64,000 nucleotides of DNA from Roseicyclus sp. (GTDB lineage: Bacteria > Pseudomonadota > Alphaproteobacteria > Rhodobacterales > Rhodobacteraceae). Below, in pieces: positions 1 to 8,477 of the stretch (position 1 is its first letter; each line of letters begins with the position of its first letter). The DNA is taken from the NCBI GenBank assembly GCA_018401055.1, contig JAGYLB010000072.1, positions 1 to 64,000 of the forward strand, given 5' to 3'. Under the pieces are notes generated by a model, which saw nothing but the letters and a program-made list of their open reading frames with translations, had not been told where the DNA came from and did no database searches. The position numbers were made by a program, and so were the translations under genes.

Positions 1-45
1 TAAACGCGTAAGCAATTGTTATTGTTGAAGCGGGATTGCCGCTTT

Positions 46-1777
46 TGCCACAACAAGGCCGTTTCAGACGGGTGTTTTCAGGCTCAAGGCTTCGAAGAGG
101 TCGAGTTGTTCCGGTTGCTGACGTGTGAGGGTGGTTTTGGTCGTCGGGCCGATACGGGCGACGTGCTGTTGAATGCGTTCCAGCAGATCGAGGGCGGTGC
201 GCGGGCTTGCGCTGTGCCCCTTGGCTTTCAGGCGCATGCGCATGACGCGGTAGAGGGTCAGGGCCAGGAAGCAGATAAGCGCATGGGCGCGAATGCGATC
301 AGGCAGGCGGTGGTGAACTGGCGCGATCTCGATGTCGGACTTGAGGACTCGAAAGCCCCGCTCGATATCGGCGAGCCCCTTGTAGCGCGCGACGGCCTCA
401 GCGGGACTGATGTCCGTGGTGTTGGTGATCAGCGCGAGCGTTCCGTCGAAGAGCTCGGCCTCGGCGATGGCGCCTTCATCGATAGCCCAGCTGAAGCGGT
501 CTGCGTTGAGATCGGCCTTGATGAACCGCGTGAGCTCGGCGTCCGCGACGGCGCGGGTAAAGCGGCTATAGGCCCCGCGGTCAGAGGCGCGACGCCCCTT
601 GGCGGTCTGCCCGGCATCCTGGGCGTCGAGTTTACCAACCATCTTCTCAGCCATGGCGTCGAGCTCAGCGATGCGCGCCCGGCGCCGCTCGCCCTGTTCA
701 GCGGCACGCAGCGGGTCATGGGCAACGATCAGGCGATGGCCGGCAAAGCGATCCTCGGTTAGCCCGGCCTCGTCGAAGGCCATGTCCCTGAAGGCCTCGA
801 CCAGGTCGCTATAGCGGCGCGCGGGGACGGCCAAAATGAACTCCAGCGTGCGCCCGCCCTGCTCGGCCAGCGATGTCAGAGCGTCGATGTTGTCGGGGCT
901 CAGAAGCCCACGGTCTGCCACCAGGATGATGCGTTCGATAGCGAAGCGCTCAAAGGACCGTGGCGAGCATGGCTTGCGGGGTCTTCGTCTCCGCGACATT
1001 GCCCGGGTGGATGGTGTGCATGAGGGGCAGGCCCTCGGCGGTTTGCACCACCCCCATGACGAACTGGCGGGCGATGCCGCCGGTCTCCTTGTTCATGCCA
1101 TAGGCGCGGATGTCGTCGTCAACCTCACCTTCGCCATGGATGCGCACGGTGGTCAGGTCATAGAAGACGACGGTGAGGTTGCGATCCACCAAGGGGCGGA
1201 TCTGTTTGGCCAGCTCAGCTTCGACTCGATCAACGTTGTCCATCATCGCGTCCATGGCGCGCAGGAGATGGTGATGTTCCACCTTGGTTGGCATCTCTGG
1301 CATGGCCACGGTGTCCAGCCAGCGCAGGCAGCCCAGTTTGCTTGTCGGGTCGCACAGGCGGTTGAACACCATCGCCCGGACGAGGGCATCCGCTTCGATC
1401 TTGCGCCGCCCAGATCGCATGGCGCGGCCAAGGGGCGCGATCGAAGCCGAGGTCTTTCCACAGCTCATGCAGGGCAAAGACGTTGCCGTAGGCCTTGGAG
1501 CTTTCGATCTCGACGGGAAATGCCGTGTTGTCGCTGCGCCCGATGGCGCGGTTCAGACCATTGATCAGGGGATCAAGCTTGGCGGGATTCAGATCTTCAA
1601 GGCGGCCCAGGTTGGCGACGACGCGATGGCGGACCTTGCCCTCTTCGTTGCGAAAGCCCTCGACCAGTTGTAGATACTGGCGCCCGCCAGATCTCGTGAT
1701 CTTCGTATACATGTCGCAACGATATGCAATTATACGCGATGATTCAAAGCAATATTTATACTAGGCATGCCACAACA
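46..1777. repeat. 10-bp direct repeat flanking the transposase gene
   Basis: The sequence tgccacaaca occurs at 46-55 and again, in the same orientation, at 1768-1777, just outside the two ends of the transposase gene. It could be a target-site duplication. I could not find inverted repeats immediately inside it, so the element boundaries remain unproven and chance is possible. Confidence 0.25.
64..1712 (-). mobile_element. IS1634-type (IS4 superfamily) transposase, frame-broken
   Basis: DDE transposase of an insertion sequence, about 549 codons, which is normal for the IS1634 group. The N-terminus starts at 1712 (MYTKITRSGGRQYLQLVEG) and runs to about 1440. A second frame carries the middle to about 960, including the first catalytic Asp in VVFYDLTTV. 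A third frame carries the C-terminus to 64, with the second Asp in ILVADRGLLSP and the Glu in GLADIERGFRVLKSDIEI. All catalytic residues are therefore present, but two frame changes (near 1420 and 965) separate them. These could be true inactivation or sequencing indels like those elsewhere in the window. No convincing terminal inverted repeats were found; the left end lies close to the window edge. Confidence 0.85.
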
Positions 1778-1829
1778 GGAATTTCGCCCAAATGCGCCCT
1801 CCCACACGCGGAAGGCCCTATTTCGTTGA

Positions 1830-2009
1830 GCTCGGTATCGCCCAGAAGGGCCTACAATCATCGCGAAGTGTCGAAGTTGGGTGTCCGACGTCCTGGCGGC
1901 CTCCAGCACGACGGCGCAGGGTGTATTGATCAACACCGGGAACGGAAACTCCATCTTGCTCAATGGCGTCACGGTGGCCCAACTCGACGCCAGCGACTTC
2001 GTCTTCTGA
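1830..2009 (+). pseudogene. 3' remnant of an RTX/calcium-binding secreted protein gene
   Basis: The frame is open from 1830 (after a TGA at 1827-1829) to the TGA at 2007-2009, with no usable start. Its last ~40 residues read DVLAASSTTAQGVLINTG, then NGNSILLNGVTVAQLDASDFVF, the hallmark C-terminal end of large alphaproteobacterial hemolysin-type calcium-binding exoproteins (an INTG/NSILL strand followed by a LDASDFVF-type type I secretion tail). The upstream body of the gene is absent, and the sequence before it leads into the transposase gene, so this looks like a remnant left by an insertion or deletion. The rest of 1713-2359 holds no recognisable gene. Confidence 0.6.
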
Positions 2010-2359
2010 GGGACGCCACCACGATCATGACAGCGCGGCTGGCCACGGCCGCGCGGATCAGCAGGGTTGGAGAGAAGATGGCATCTGTTCATCAGCCAGG
2101 AGCATCGCGCGATCCACGCGCAAACGCCGGATGCACGGATCCGTGGATACCAAGAGGAGACCTGCTTACTTTGACGCGCAATGTCCCGCACCGCGCCCGC
2201 GCATAGCAACCGCCTCATCTTGCCCCCCCGCAACACACCCTCTCCTCTGTCCGGAAACCCTTTGCCTTGACGCCCGAAACAGGCGACAAGTGCCCAATAA
2301 ACCAGCGGGTCAACCCGCGCCGTGTCGAGCGGGAAATCTTGCAGGAAAAGGGCATCCCA

Positions 2360-3175
2360 TTGGAACTGAACCGTCGTCCCGTGGCCTCCCTCTGGATCGG
2401 GGAAAAGCTGCAATATCTCAACCAGCTCTGTCTCGAAATCGCACCTGCGCCACGGCCATCCGGTGACGCTCTACTGCACGGACAACGTCCAGAACGCCCC
2501 CGAGGGCGTCGTGGTCCGCCCCGCCTCCGAGATCATGGATATCCCCATGGACATCGTCGAGGAAACCTCGGCTTCAGCTTCCTGTCAAACGTCTTCCGCT
2601 ACAAGATGATCCGCGCCACCGGCGCTGTCTGGATCGACTGCGACGCCTTTTGCCACAAGCCCTTTCCCGACGAATGGGAGTGGATTTTTGCAGGCCACGG
2701 CATGCGCGGCGCGCTCAACTGCGGGGTCGTCGCCCTGCCGCAACGACTGCGATCTGATGGACCAGCCTGCTCGACTACTACGACAACCTCCCCGACTGCG
2801 CCGCCGTGGTGGAACAAGCAGCAGCGCAAGAAGCTTGAAAAGCAGAAGGACGCGCCCCACGCGGTCAAGATCTACCGCACCGAGCGCACCGCCTTCGGCC
2901 CGCAGGCATTCACCTATTTCGCCCAGCAGACCGGCGATTACGAACGCGCGATGACCCCCGATGTCCTCTACCCCGTGCCGTTCCAGCTCAACGACATCTT
3001 CTACGACCCTCACGGACGGGTGGAAGGCTGGTTCACCGAGGCCACCGTTTCTGTCCATCTCTATACCAACGGCACCAAGCCCTGGTGGCGGCGCAACGTT
3101 CCGCTCGAAAACTCCTACGCTTGGCGCATGTGCCAGGAGGTCGGCATCGACCCCGCGTTGGCGCTGGAAGACTGA
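2360..3175 (+). CDS. DXD-type sugar transferase (Gb3-synthase-like), frame-broken
   Basis: Putative glycosyltransferase of about 271 aa that resembles the family with a DXD-containing sugar-binding region (alpha-1,4-glycosyltransferase type). Readable segments in order are VASLWIGEKLQYLNQLCL, then in another frame (about 2436-2570) KSHLRHGHPVTLYCTDNV, then back to FLSNVFRYKMIRATGAVWID with the likely metal-binding DCDAF at about 2637. A further short shift near 2745-2800 covers LMDQLLDYYDNLPDC-like sequence before the frame resumes to the stop. The start is uncertain: TTG at 2360 has a purine-rich site upstream, and GTG at 2381 is the alternative. It is the first gene of the + strand glycan cluster, 12 bp before the next. 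The shifts are compensating, so sequencing error is more likely than gene death. Confidence 0.6.
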   Translation: MELNRRPVASLWIGEKLQYLNQLCLEIAPAPRPSGDALLHGQRPERPRGRRGPPRLRDHGYPHGHRRGNLGFSFLSNVFRYKMIRATGAVWIDCDAFCHKPFPDEWEWIFAGHGMRGALNCGVVALPQRLRSDGPACSTTTTTSPTAPPWWNKQQRKKLEKQKDAPHAVKIYRTERTAFGPQAFTYFAQQTGDYERAMTPDVLYPVPFQLNDIFYDPHGRVEGWFTEATVSVHLYTNGTKPWWRRNVPLENSYAWRMCQEVGIDPALALED

Positions 3176-3187
3176 GGGGGGCGGATC

Positions 3188-4084
3188 ATGACGCCCTCGC
3201 TGACAATCTTCTTCGTGGTTGAACCGCCGACCTACCAGTATATCGCCTGCTACCTCGCCGCCTCGATCCGCCAGCATCTGGACGCTGAGATCCAACTCGT
3301 CGGCTACTGCCCAGCCCACCGGATGGAGGAGCTGGACCCTGCAGTCACCGAAACGCTGCGCCGAATGCGCTGCGAGGTCCGGCCGATGGTGACCGAAGGC
3401 GTGTTTGACCCGGCCTATCCCCATGGCAACAAGATCATCGCTTGTCTGCAGCCCCGCGACACCCAATGGGGCGGCTTCATGGACAGCGACATCCTCGTGA
3501 TGCGCCCCCATGACATCACCCGCCTGCTCAAGGCAGGCCATGTCACCTGCTCGCCTGCCGCCTCGATCCAATGGGCGCCCGACGATCTTTGGGAAACCGT
3601 CTACGGCACCTTCGGCCTGCCGGTGCCCGAGGACCGAATTACGCTGATGCGCGACCGCCGCCGCCCGATGGTGCCCTATTATTCCTCGGGCTTTGTCCTC
3701 TTCGCGCAAGACAGCGGTTTTGCGAGCGCCTGGATGGAAACGGCGCAGGCGCTCGACCGCATCGAGAAACTGGTCGAGTTCCGCCGCCCCTATCTCGACC
3801 AGATCAGCTTGCCCGTCGCCATCCGGCGCGCAAGCCTTGCCTGGAACGAGCTGGAAGAGAATGACCACTTCATCCTCGGCGGACGCTTGCGCGGAAAATC
3901 TTTCCCCAGCCACCGCGCGATCACGGCGGTGCATTACCGCAAGTGGGAAGTGCTGGAAGAAGCGGGATTGGCAGCCGACGGCTATGACGCGCTGAAGGCG
4001 CAGGTCGGCGTCAAGCGCATCCGCCGCATCTTCGACGTGCCCCCACCCGACGGCATCGCCCCCGCAGCCGCGACCCAAGGGTGA
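3188..4084 (+). CDS. Putative glycosyltransferase (GT-A-like)
   Basis: Intact 298-aa protein starting MTPSLTIFFVVEPPTYQYIA. GGFMDSDILVMRPHD (residues ~96-110) is a DxD-type nucleotide-sugar/metal site following a Rossmann-like N-terminal half, and YYSSGFVLF is typical of the acceptor half of such enzymes. No signal peptide or membrane helix is seen, so it should act in the cytoplasm on a polysaccharide or lipid-linked acceptor. Its stop overlaps the start of the next glycosyltransferase by 4 bp, indicating translational coupling. Sugar donor and acceptor cannot be deduced. Confidence 0.65.
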   Translation: MTPSLTIFFVVEPPTYQYIACYLAASIRQHLDAEIQLVGYCPAHRMEELDPAVTETLRRMRCEVRPMVTEGVFDPAYPHGNKIIACLQPRDTQWGGFMDSDILVMRPHDITRLLKAGHVTCSPAASIQWAPDDLWETVYGTFGLPVPEDRITLMRDRRRPMVPYYSSGFVLFAQDSGFASAWMETAQALDRIEKLVEFRRPYLDQISLPVAIRRASLAWNELEENDHFILGGRLRGKSFPSHRAITAVHYRKWEVLEEAGLAADGYDALKAQVGVKRIRRIFDVPPPDGIAPAAATQG

Positions 4085-4959
4085 GCGGCATGGGCAAGTC
4101 CTTGGCAGCCGCCATGACCCATGTGCGCCACGAGCATTTCTTTCTCGAGAAGTGGATCGCCCATTACGGCGCCATCGTTGGACGCGAGAACCTGTTCGTG
4201 GTGATCGACGGCGACGATTGGGAGCCTCAGGTGGACCTGACTGGCATCCAGACCGAAGTGCTGCTCGATGCGCCCCGCGAGCGGGCCGAGAACGACAGCT
4301 TCATGGCCCGCAAGATGTCGAGCCGCGCCAATGACCTGCTGCGCGAACGCTATCGCTACGTGGTGCGGATGGATGTCGACGAATATGTCGTGGTCGACCC
4401 CGCAACGGGCCTCGATTGGGAGGCGGCACTGGCCGAGGTGGATGCCGCCGGATACCTCTTCGCCACCGGCGTCGACATGATCCAGTCGGGCGAGGGCGAG
4501 GCCATACCGCTCGACCCCGCCACGCCGACGCTTGGCCAGCGCCGCCACGGCTATGTCGCGCCTGCCTATTCCAAACCTTTCGTCATCGCGCGCCACGCCA
4601 ACTGGGCGAACGGCGGGCACAGGCTGCTGAACCTGCCCGTAAAGATGTCAGGCACTTTCATCTTGTTTCACCTCGCCCTTGCCGATGCGCAGATCGCCGA
4701 GGACCGGATCATGGCACGGGGCGGGCGCGACCAGCACCGCTCCATGCGCAAGCACCAGTTTGGACGTCTGCGCATGATCGGCGAGATCGACCCCGCCACC
4801 GCCCTGCCCTTCGACGAAGCGCGCGAAATTGCGCTGGCCGAATTTCCCGTCGACAAACAGGGCCGCGATGCCGCCCGCCCCAAACCGCCCCGCCACCCCG
4901 CCGCGACCGAGCGTGGCTTTCCCGTGGTGGTGCCCGACCGTTTCGCCGCTCTGCTCTGA
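4081..4959 (+). CDS. Glycosyltransferase, family 2-like
   Basis: Intact 292-aa protein. The N-terminus reads AAMTHVRHEHFFLEKWIAHY, the usual opening of the Glyco_tranf_2_4/GT92-like group that begins with a strand plus an EWIAYH-type motif. RMDVDEYVVVDP (~residues 97-108) supplies the acidic DxD-type metal site. It overlaps the preceding glycosyltransferase by 4 bp and is followed 21 bp later by a methyltransferase gene, so it belongs to the same operon. It probably transfers a sugar to a surface glycan; the donor is unknown. Confidence 0.65.
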   Translation: MSGMGKSLAAAMTHVRHEHFFLEKWIAHYGAIVGRENLFVVIDGDDWEPQVDLTGIQTEVLLDAPRERAENDSFMARKMSSRANDLLRERYRYVVRMDVDEYVVVDPATGLDWEAALAEVDAAGYLFATGVDMIQSGEGEAIPLDPATPTLGQRRHGYVAPAYSKPFVIARHANWANGGHRLLNLPVKMSGTFILFHLALADAQIAEDRIMARGGRDQHRSMRKHQFGRLRMIGEIDPATALPFDEAREIALAEFPVDKQGRDAARPKPPRHPAATERGFPVVVPDRFAALL

Positions 4960-4980
4960 GCCCCAAAAGGACCGCAGCCC

Positions 4981-5684
4981 ATGGGCATCAGCATCAACAT
5001 CGCGCTCCAACTGGCTTATATCGCGCCCTTGGTGAAGGGCTGCGCGGGCGGCATCATGCTGGGCCGCCAGAAGATGCATTTCAACCCGCCCGGCTGGACC
5101 GAGCGCCTGATCAAGAAGCTGCAACGGCTGGGGATCGAGGCTGCGCCCGAGGACCTGTTTCAGGAAGACGGGTTCTGCGAGACCTATCTGAAAACCATCG
5201 GCTGGCCCAAGCTCGAAAGCCTCGATTTCTCGGCGATCGAGGGGGCGGAATATGTCCATGACCTCTCCGACCCCGTGGGCGACGACCTGAAAGACCGCTT
5301 CGAGCTGATCTATGACGGCGGCACGACCGAGCATGTCTTCGACATCGCGCAGAGCTTTCGCAACGTCGATGCGATGCTGAAGGAGAGGGTATCTTCGTCT
5401 CCTGCGTCGGCACCGATGGCTGGTATGGGCACGGCTTCTATCAGGTCGGCCCCGATATCCCGTGGCGCTACTGGCATGCCTCGCTGGGTTACGACGTGCT
5501 GGGTTGCTGGACGCTGTCGCGCAAAGGCACCGAGCGCCCATCCCGCGTGCCCGACCCGACCGAGCGCCGCCGTGGCGCCGAGAAACGCTTCGAGGTGCCG
5601 CAGTTCCTGTTCTACGTCGTGCAGAAGAAACACCGCGACGGGCCGCCGAAACCGGTGATCCAGAGCCATTACATCGACTACTGA
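4981..5684 (+). CDS. Putative SAM-dependent methyltransferase, one frameshift
   Basis: About 234 aa. The N-terminal part starts MGISINIALQLAYIAPLVKG, and LIYDGGTTEHVFDIAQSFRN resembles the central region of class I methyltransferases that act on sugars or glycan precursors. The reading frame changes near 5390, after VDAMLKE. In the new frame the protein continues IFVSCVGTDGWYGHGFYQVG and ends QSHYIDY at the TGA 5682-5684. That stop overlaps the ATG of the next gene (TGATG), so the two are coupled. Function is inferred only from fold-like motifs and the glycan context; the classical GxGxG motif is not obvious. Confidence 0.5.
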
Positions 5685-6880
5685 TGGCCCGCGCGACCAT
5701 CTTGTCGATGATGAAGGACGAGGGGCCGCGCCTGCTGGAGTGGCTGGCCTACCATCGGCTGATCGGGTTCGACGCTGTCTGGGTCTACACCAACGATTGC
5801 CGCGACGGCACGGATGCGATGCTCGACCGGCTGGAAGCGATGGGGCTCTGCCGACACCTGCGCAACGTGGTGCCGCCAGGGAAAAAGCCCCAACCGCAGG
5901 CGCTGTCCTTGGCCGAGAAAAACCGAACCCTCTTGGACACCGACTGGCTTTTGGTGATCGACGCGGACGAGTTCGTGCACGTCAAGACCGGCGATGGGAC
6001 ATTGGCCACCCTGCTGGCCGCCTGCCCCACAGACACCGAGGGCGTGGCGATCAACTGGCGCATGATGGGCTCGAACAAGATCGCGGCTTGGTCCCCCGAC
6101 CCGATCTTGCCACAGTTCACCCGCGCAGCACCCGAAGGTTTCCGGCGTGGCTGGGGCGTCAAGACGCTGTTCCGACCCTATCCGGGTCTGAAACTTGGCA
6201 TCCACCGCCCCTCGGTGAAGGGCGGCAAGCAAAACCCAGACCGTCTGGCCTCCTTCATGGCGCGGACATGGGTCAACGGCTCGGGCCAGCCGATGCCGCC
6301 CAGCTTCATGGCAGACGGCTGGCGCGGGTCGGCGGCAACGGTGGGCTACGCCCTCGCCGAGATCGCCCATTTCGCCGTCCAGAGCCGCGAGGCCTACCTT
6401 CTGCGCGGCGACCGGGGCAACGTGAACCTGAAACCCGACAAATATGACGCGACCTATTTCGCCGTCTTCGACCGCAATGAGGAGGCTCTGCCGGGGCTTT
6501 CGGCATGGTCTGGCAGGGTTGCCGCACTGGTCGCCGATTGGCTGACCGACGACCCCCTCAACCACTTGCACAAGGCCAGCCGCGACTGGCATGCCGCAAG
6601 GCTTGCCACCCTGCGCGCAACCCCCGGTTTCGCCGCGCGGATGGACCAACTCGCGCACGCCGCCGACACCCCCATCGCGGTGCTCGACGATCTCTTGTTC
6701 GTTCAGCCGTTGGCCCCGGCGGGCAAAGCGTTGGTGGAAGAGATGCGCGCCCGCGGCCTGCCCGACCCCGTCATCGCCCGCCAGATCGCTGCCCGCGTGG
6801 CCGAGCTGGAGGCCGAGCGCGACGCCCGAGAGGCGGCGGAGTTGCGTTCGATGGGGGTGACACCCCCGAACGGTCTCTAG
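5684..6880 (+). CDS. Glycosyltransferase family 2 (Glyco_tranf_2_4 type)
   Basis: Intact 398-aa protein starting MARATILSMMKDEGPRLLEW, a standard opening for this family (strand, MKDEG, then EWLAYHRLIGFD). WLLVIDADEFVHV gives the DADE metal/nucleotide-sugar site (~residues 86-98). The C-terminal third is helical and charged. The ATG at 5684 overlaps the upstream stop, which fixes the start; an open frame extends upstream but only as a shadow of the methyltransferase gene. It is the last gene of the glycan cluster and its stop overlaps that of the convergent DUF1178 gene. Confidence 0.75.
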   Translation: MARATILSMMKDEGPRLLEWLAYHRLIGFDAVWVYTNDCRDGTDAMLDRLEAMGLCRHLRNVVPPGKKPQPQALSLAEKNRTLLDTDWLLVIDADEFVHVKTGDGTLATLLAACPTDTEGVAINWRMMGSNKIAAWSPDPILPQFTRAAPEGFRRGWGVKTLFRPYPGLKLGIHRPSVKGGKQNPDRLASFMARTWVNGSGQPMPPSFMADGWRGSAATVGYALAEIAHFAVQSREAYLLRGDRGNVNLKPDKYDATYFAVFDRNEEALPGLSAWSGRVAALVADWLTDDPLNHLHKASRDWHAARLATLRATPGFAARMDQLAHAADTPIAVLDDLLFVQPLAPAGKALVEEMRARGLPDPVIARQIAARVAELEAERDAREAAELRSMGVTPPNGL

Positions 6881-7309
6881 TTCGTCTTGTCAGGCGGCAA
6901 GATCGGCAGGGGGGCGATCGGGATGCCCTCCTCTATCAGGGCGCGCCTTCTTCCGGGCGCGGCCTCGCCATGGATCGGGCGCTCGGCCACCTCGCCCAGA
7001 TGCATCGCGCGCGCCTCGGAGGCGAAGCGCCCCCGACATAGGTGGAGTTTTTCGCCAGATGTTCCTTGAGCGCGCGCAACATCTGCTCGGCCGGATGGGC
7101 GGGTTCGGACAGGGGGCGCATGGGCTGGACCGGGTCGGGCGCATCCGTTCCCGCCACACGGGGGCCATCAGCGCCTTGCTCACCTCGGTGCCGCCACAGA
7201 CAGCACATGACACGAGACCGCGGGCCGCCAGCGCATCATAGGCGGCGGCGGACTGGAACCAGCTGTCGAAGCTGTGGTCTTGCGAGCATTTGAGCGCGTA
7301 ACGGATCAT
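6877..7309 (-). CDS. DUF1178 family protein, frame-broken
   Basis: About 143 aa. It begins MIRYALKCSQDHSFDSWFQS and contains the family's two Cys pairs (KCSQDH and VSCAVCGG). Two frame changes follow (near 7150 and 7040), after which KEHLAKNSTYVG and a C-terminus ending IAPLPILPPDKTN can be read to the TAG at 6877-6879. DUF1178 proteins are small, cytoplasmic and probably zinc-binding, with no known function. The stop codon overlaps that of the convergent glycosyltransferase gene. Confidence 0.75.
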
Positions 7310-7355
7310 GATACTGCAAAGCTATGCGCACACGCGCCGGGTTCAAGCGGTGCCA

Positions 7356-7832
7356 TCACCGCAGGCGTGACGGATCGAAGGCCTCGATCATCTGTTTCAA
7401 CTCGACCTCGTCAACGCGTTGTGCGGCCTTCTTGGGGCTCATCCATTTGGTCTTGCGCTGGCCCGCCTCGGGGAACACTTCGTCGATCTGCGAGACCTCC
7501 ATGGCAAAGACCAGCACGACGCAAGGGATTGACAATTCCTCGTCCAGCCACTTGGAATAGGAATAGACCCCCAGCACCGTGTCATGCACCCGCCCGCGCA
7601 GCCCGGCCTCTTCCCAGGCCTCCTGGGCCGCGGCCTCAGCCGGGCGCATGCCGTCGATCGGCCAGCCCTTGGGAATGATCCAGCGCCCGGTGTCGAGCGA
7701 CGAGATCAGCAATATCTCGACCTCGCCCTTTTTCTTCACTCGGAACGGCAAGACGGCGAATTGCGTCCGCGTCTCGCGCTTGGAGGCGGCGGGGATGCGC
7801 AAGGGCGCCTGAAGGGTGGGTTTGCGGGTCAT
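7356..7832 (-). CDS. NUDIX hydrolase
   Basis: 158-aa protein with a clear Nudix box (GX5EX7-EEAGL) in GMRPAEAAAQEAWEEAGLRG, which binds Mg2+ and hydrolyses a nucleoside diphosphate linked to another group. The preceding FAVLPFRVKKKGEVEILLIS and RWIIPKGWPIDG match the DIPP/Ap4A-type subgroup that prepares the phosphoanhydride site. An alternative ATG at 7850 would add six residues. It lies between the DUF1178 gene and the divergent peroxidase gene. The substrate cannot be told from sequence; diadenosine or inositol polyphosphates are typical of this subgroup. Confidence 0.85.
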   Translation of the reverse strand: MTRKPTLQAPLRIPAASKRETRTQFAVLPFRVKKKGEVEILLISSLDTGRWIIPKGWPIDGMRPAEAAAQEAWEEAGLRGRVHDTVLGVYSYSKWLDEELSIPCVVLVFAMEVSQIDEVFPEAGQRKTKWMSPKKAAQRVDEVELKQMIEAFDPSRLR

Positions 7833-7934
7833 GACGTCGGGGTATGTCATGCCGCACCCCGGTTTGCCAAGCCTGCCTTGACCTGCCCCGCCCCGGCCAT
7901 ACCTCTGATCCGACCCATCGAAGGAGTGTCGCCG

Positions 7935-8477
7935 ATGCACCGCCGTTGCCTCTTCGCCGCCCTTGCCGCGCTGCCCTTCGCGGGGCTTGCCCGCCCGATC
8001 CGGGCGCAGACCGTTCCCGTTTTTAGCTTCGACTCGATCGACGGCGGGCGCTACGACATGGCCGAATGGCGCGGGCGGCCGGTGCTGGTGGTCAATACCG
8101 CGTCGCTCTGCGGCTACACCCCGCAATATGACGAGCTGCAGGCGCTGCACGAAGAATACGGCCCGCGCGGTCTTGTCGTGCTGGCCGTGCCCTCCGATGA
8201 TTTCCGGCAGGAACTGGCCAGCGACGAGGCCGTGGCCGAGTTTTGCGAGGTGAATTTCAACCTTACCCTGCCGATGACCACGATCACGCCCGTGCGAGGC
8301 GCCCGCGCGCATCCCTTCTACCGCTGGCTGGCCGACACCCAAGGCTTTGCGCCCGCGTGGAATTTCAACAAGGTTCTGCTCGATGGCGAGGGTCGCGTGG
8401 TGGGTACCTATGGGTCGAACACAAGGCCCACCAGCCGCATCATTCGCCGCGAGATCGAGGCGCGGCTGAGCGCGTGA
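7935..8477 (+). CDS. Glutathione peroxidase-like thiol peroxidase, exported
   Basis: 180 aa. An N-terminal signal peptide (hydrophobic residues ~6-19, cleavage near RAQ-TV) suggests a periplasmic location. NTASLCGYTPQY carries the peroxidatic cysteine (Cys59), encoded as TGC, so it is not a selenoprotein. The Trp motif WNFNKVLL is present. The canonical NQF motif reads DDF here (VPSDDFRQEL), so the usual catalytic Gln is replaced. It would reduce peroxides using a thioredoxin-like donor. The last codons overlap the GTG start of the next gene by 4 bp. Confidence 0.85.
   Translation: MHRRCLFAALAALPFAGLARPIRAQTVPVFSFDSIDGGRYDMAEWRGRPVLVVNTASLCGYTPQYDELQALHEEYGPRGLVVLAVPSDDFRQELASDEAVAEFCEVNFNLTLPMTTITPVRGARAHPFYRWLADTQGFAPAWNFNKVLLDGEGRVVGTYGSNTRPTSRIIRREIEARLSA

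Noticed and set aside
1730..2413. 227-aa - strand frame between the transposase and the first glycosyltransferase
   Set aside because: It overlaps the RTX tail on the opposite strand and has no recognisable motif or start context.
2585..4078. Long open frame on the - strand opposite the glycosyltransferases
   Set aside because: It is an antisense shadow in high-GC DNA; the + strand frames carry recognisable motifs and the - strand translation has no domain and a low-complexity look. The same applies to the long frames opposite the acyl-CoA synthetase (16971-18512 +), the last glycosyltransferase (5678-6658 -) and the transhydrogenase genes.
8108..8113. Selenocysteine in the glutathione peroxidase-like gene
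   Set aside because: The active-site codon is TGC (Cys), with no TGA in the frame.
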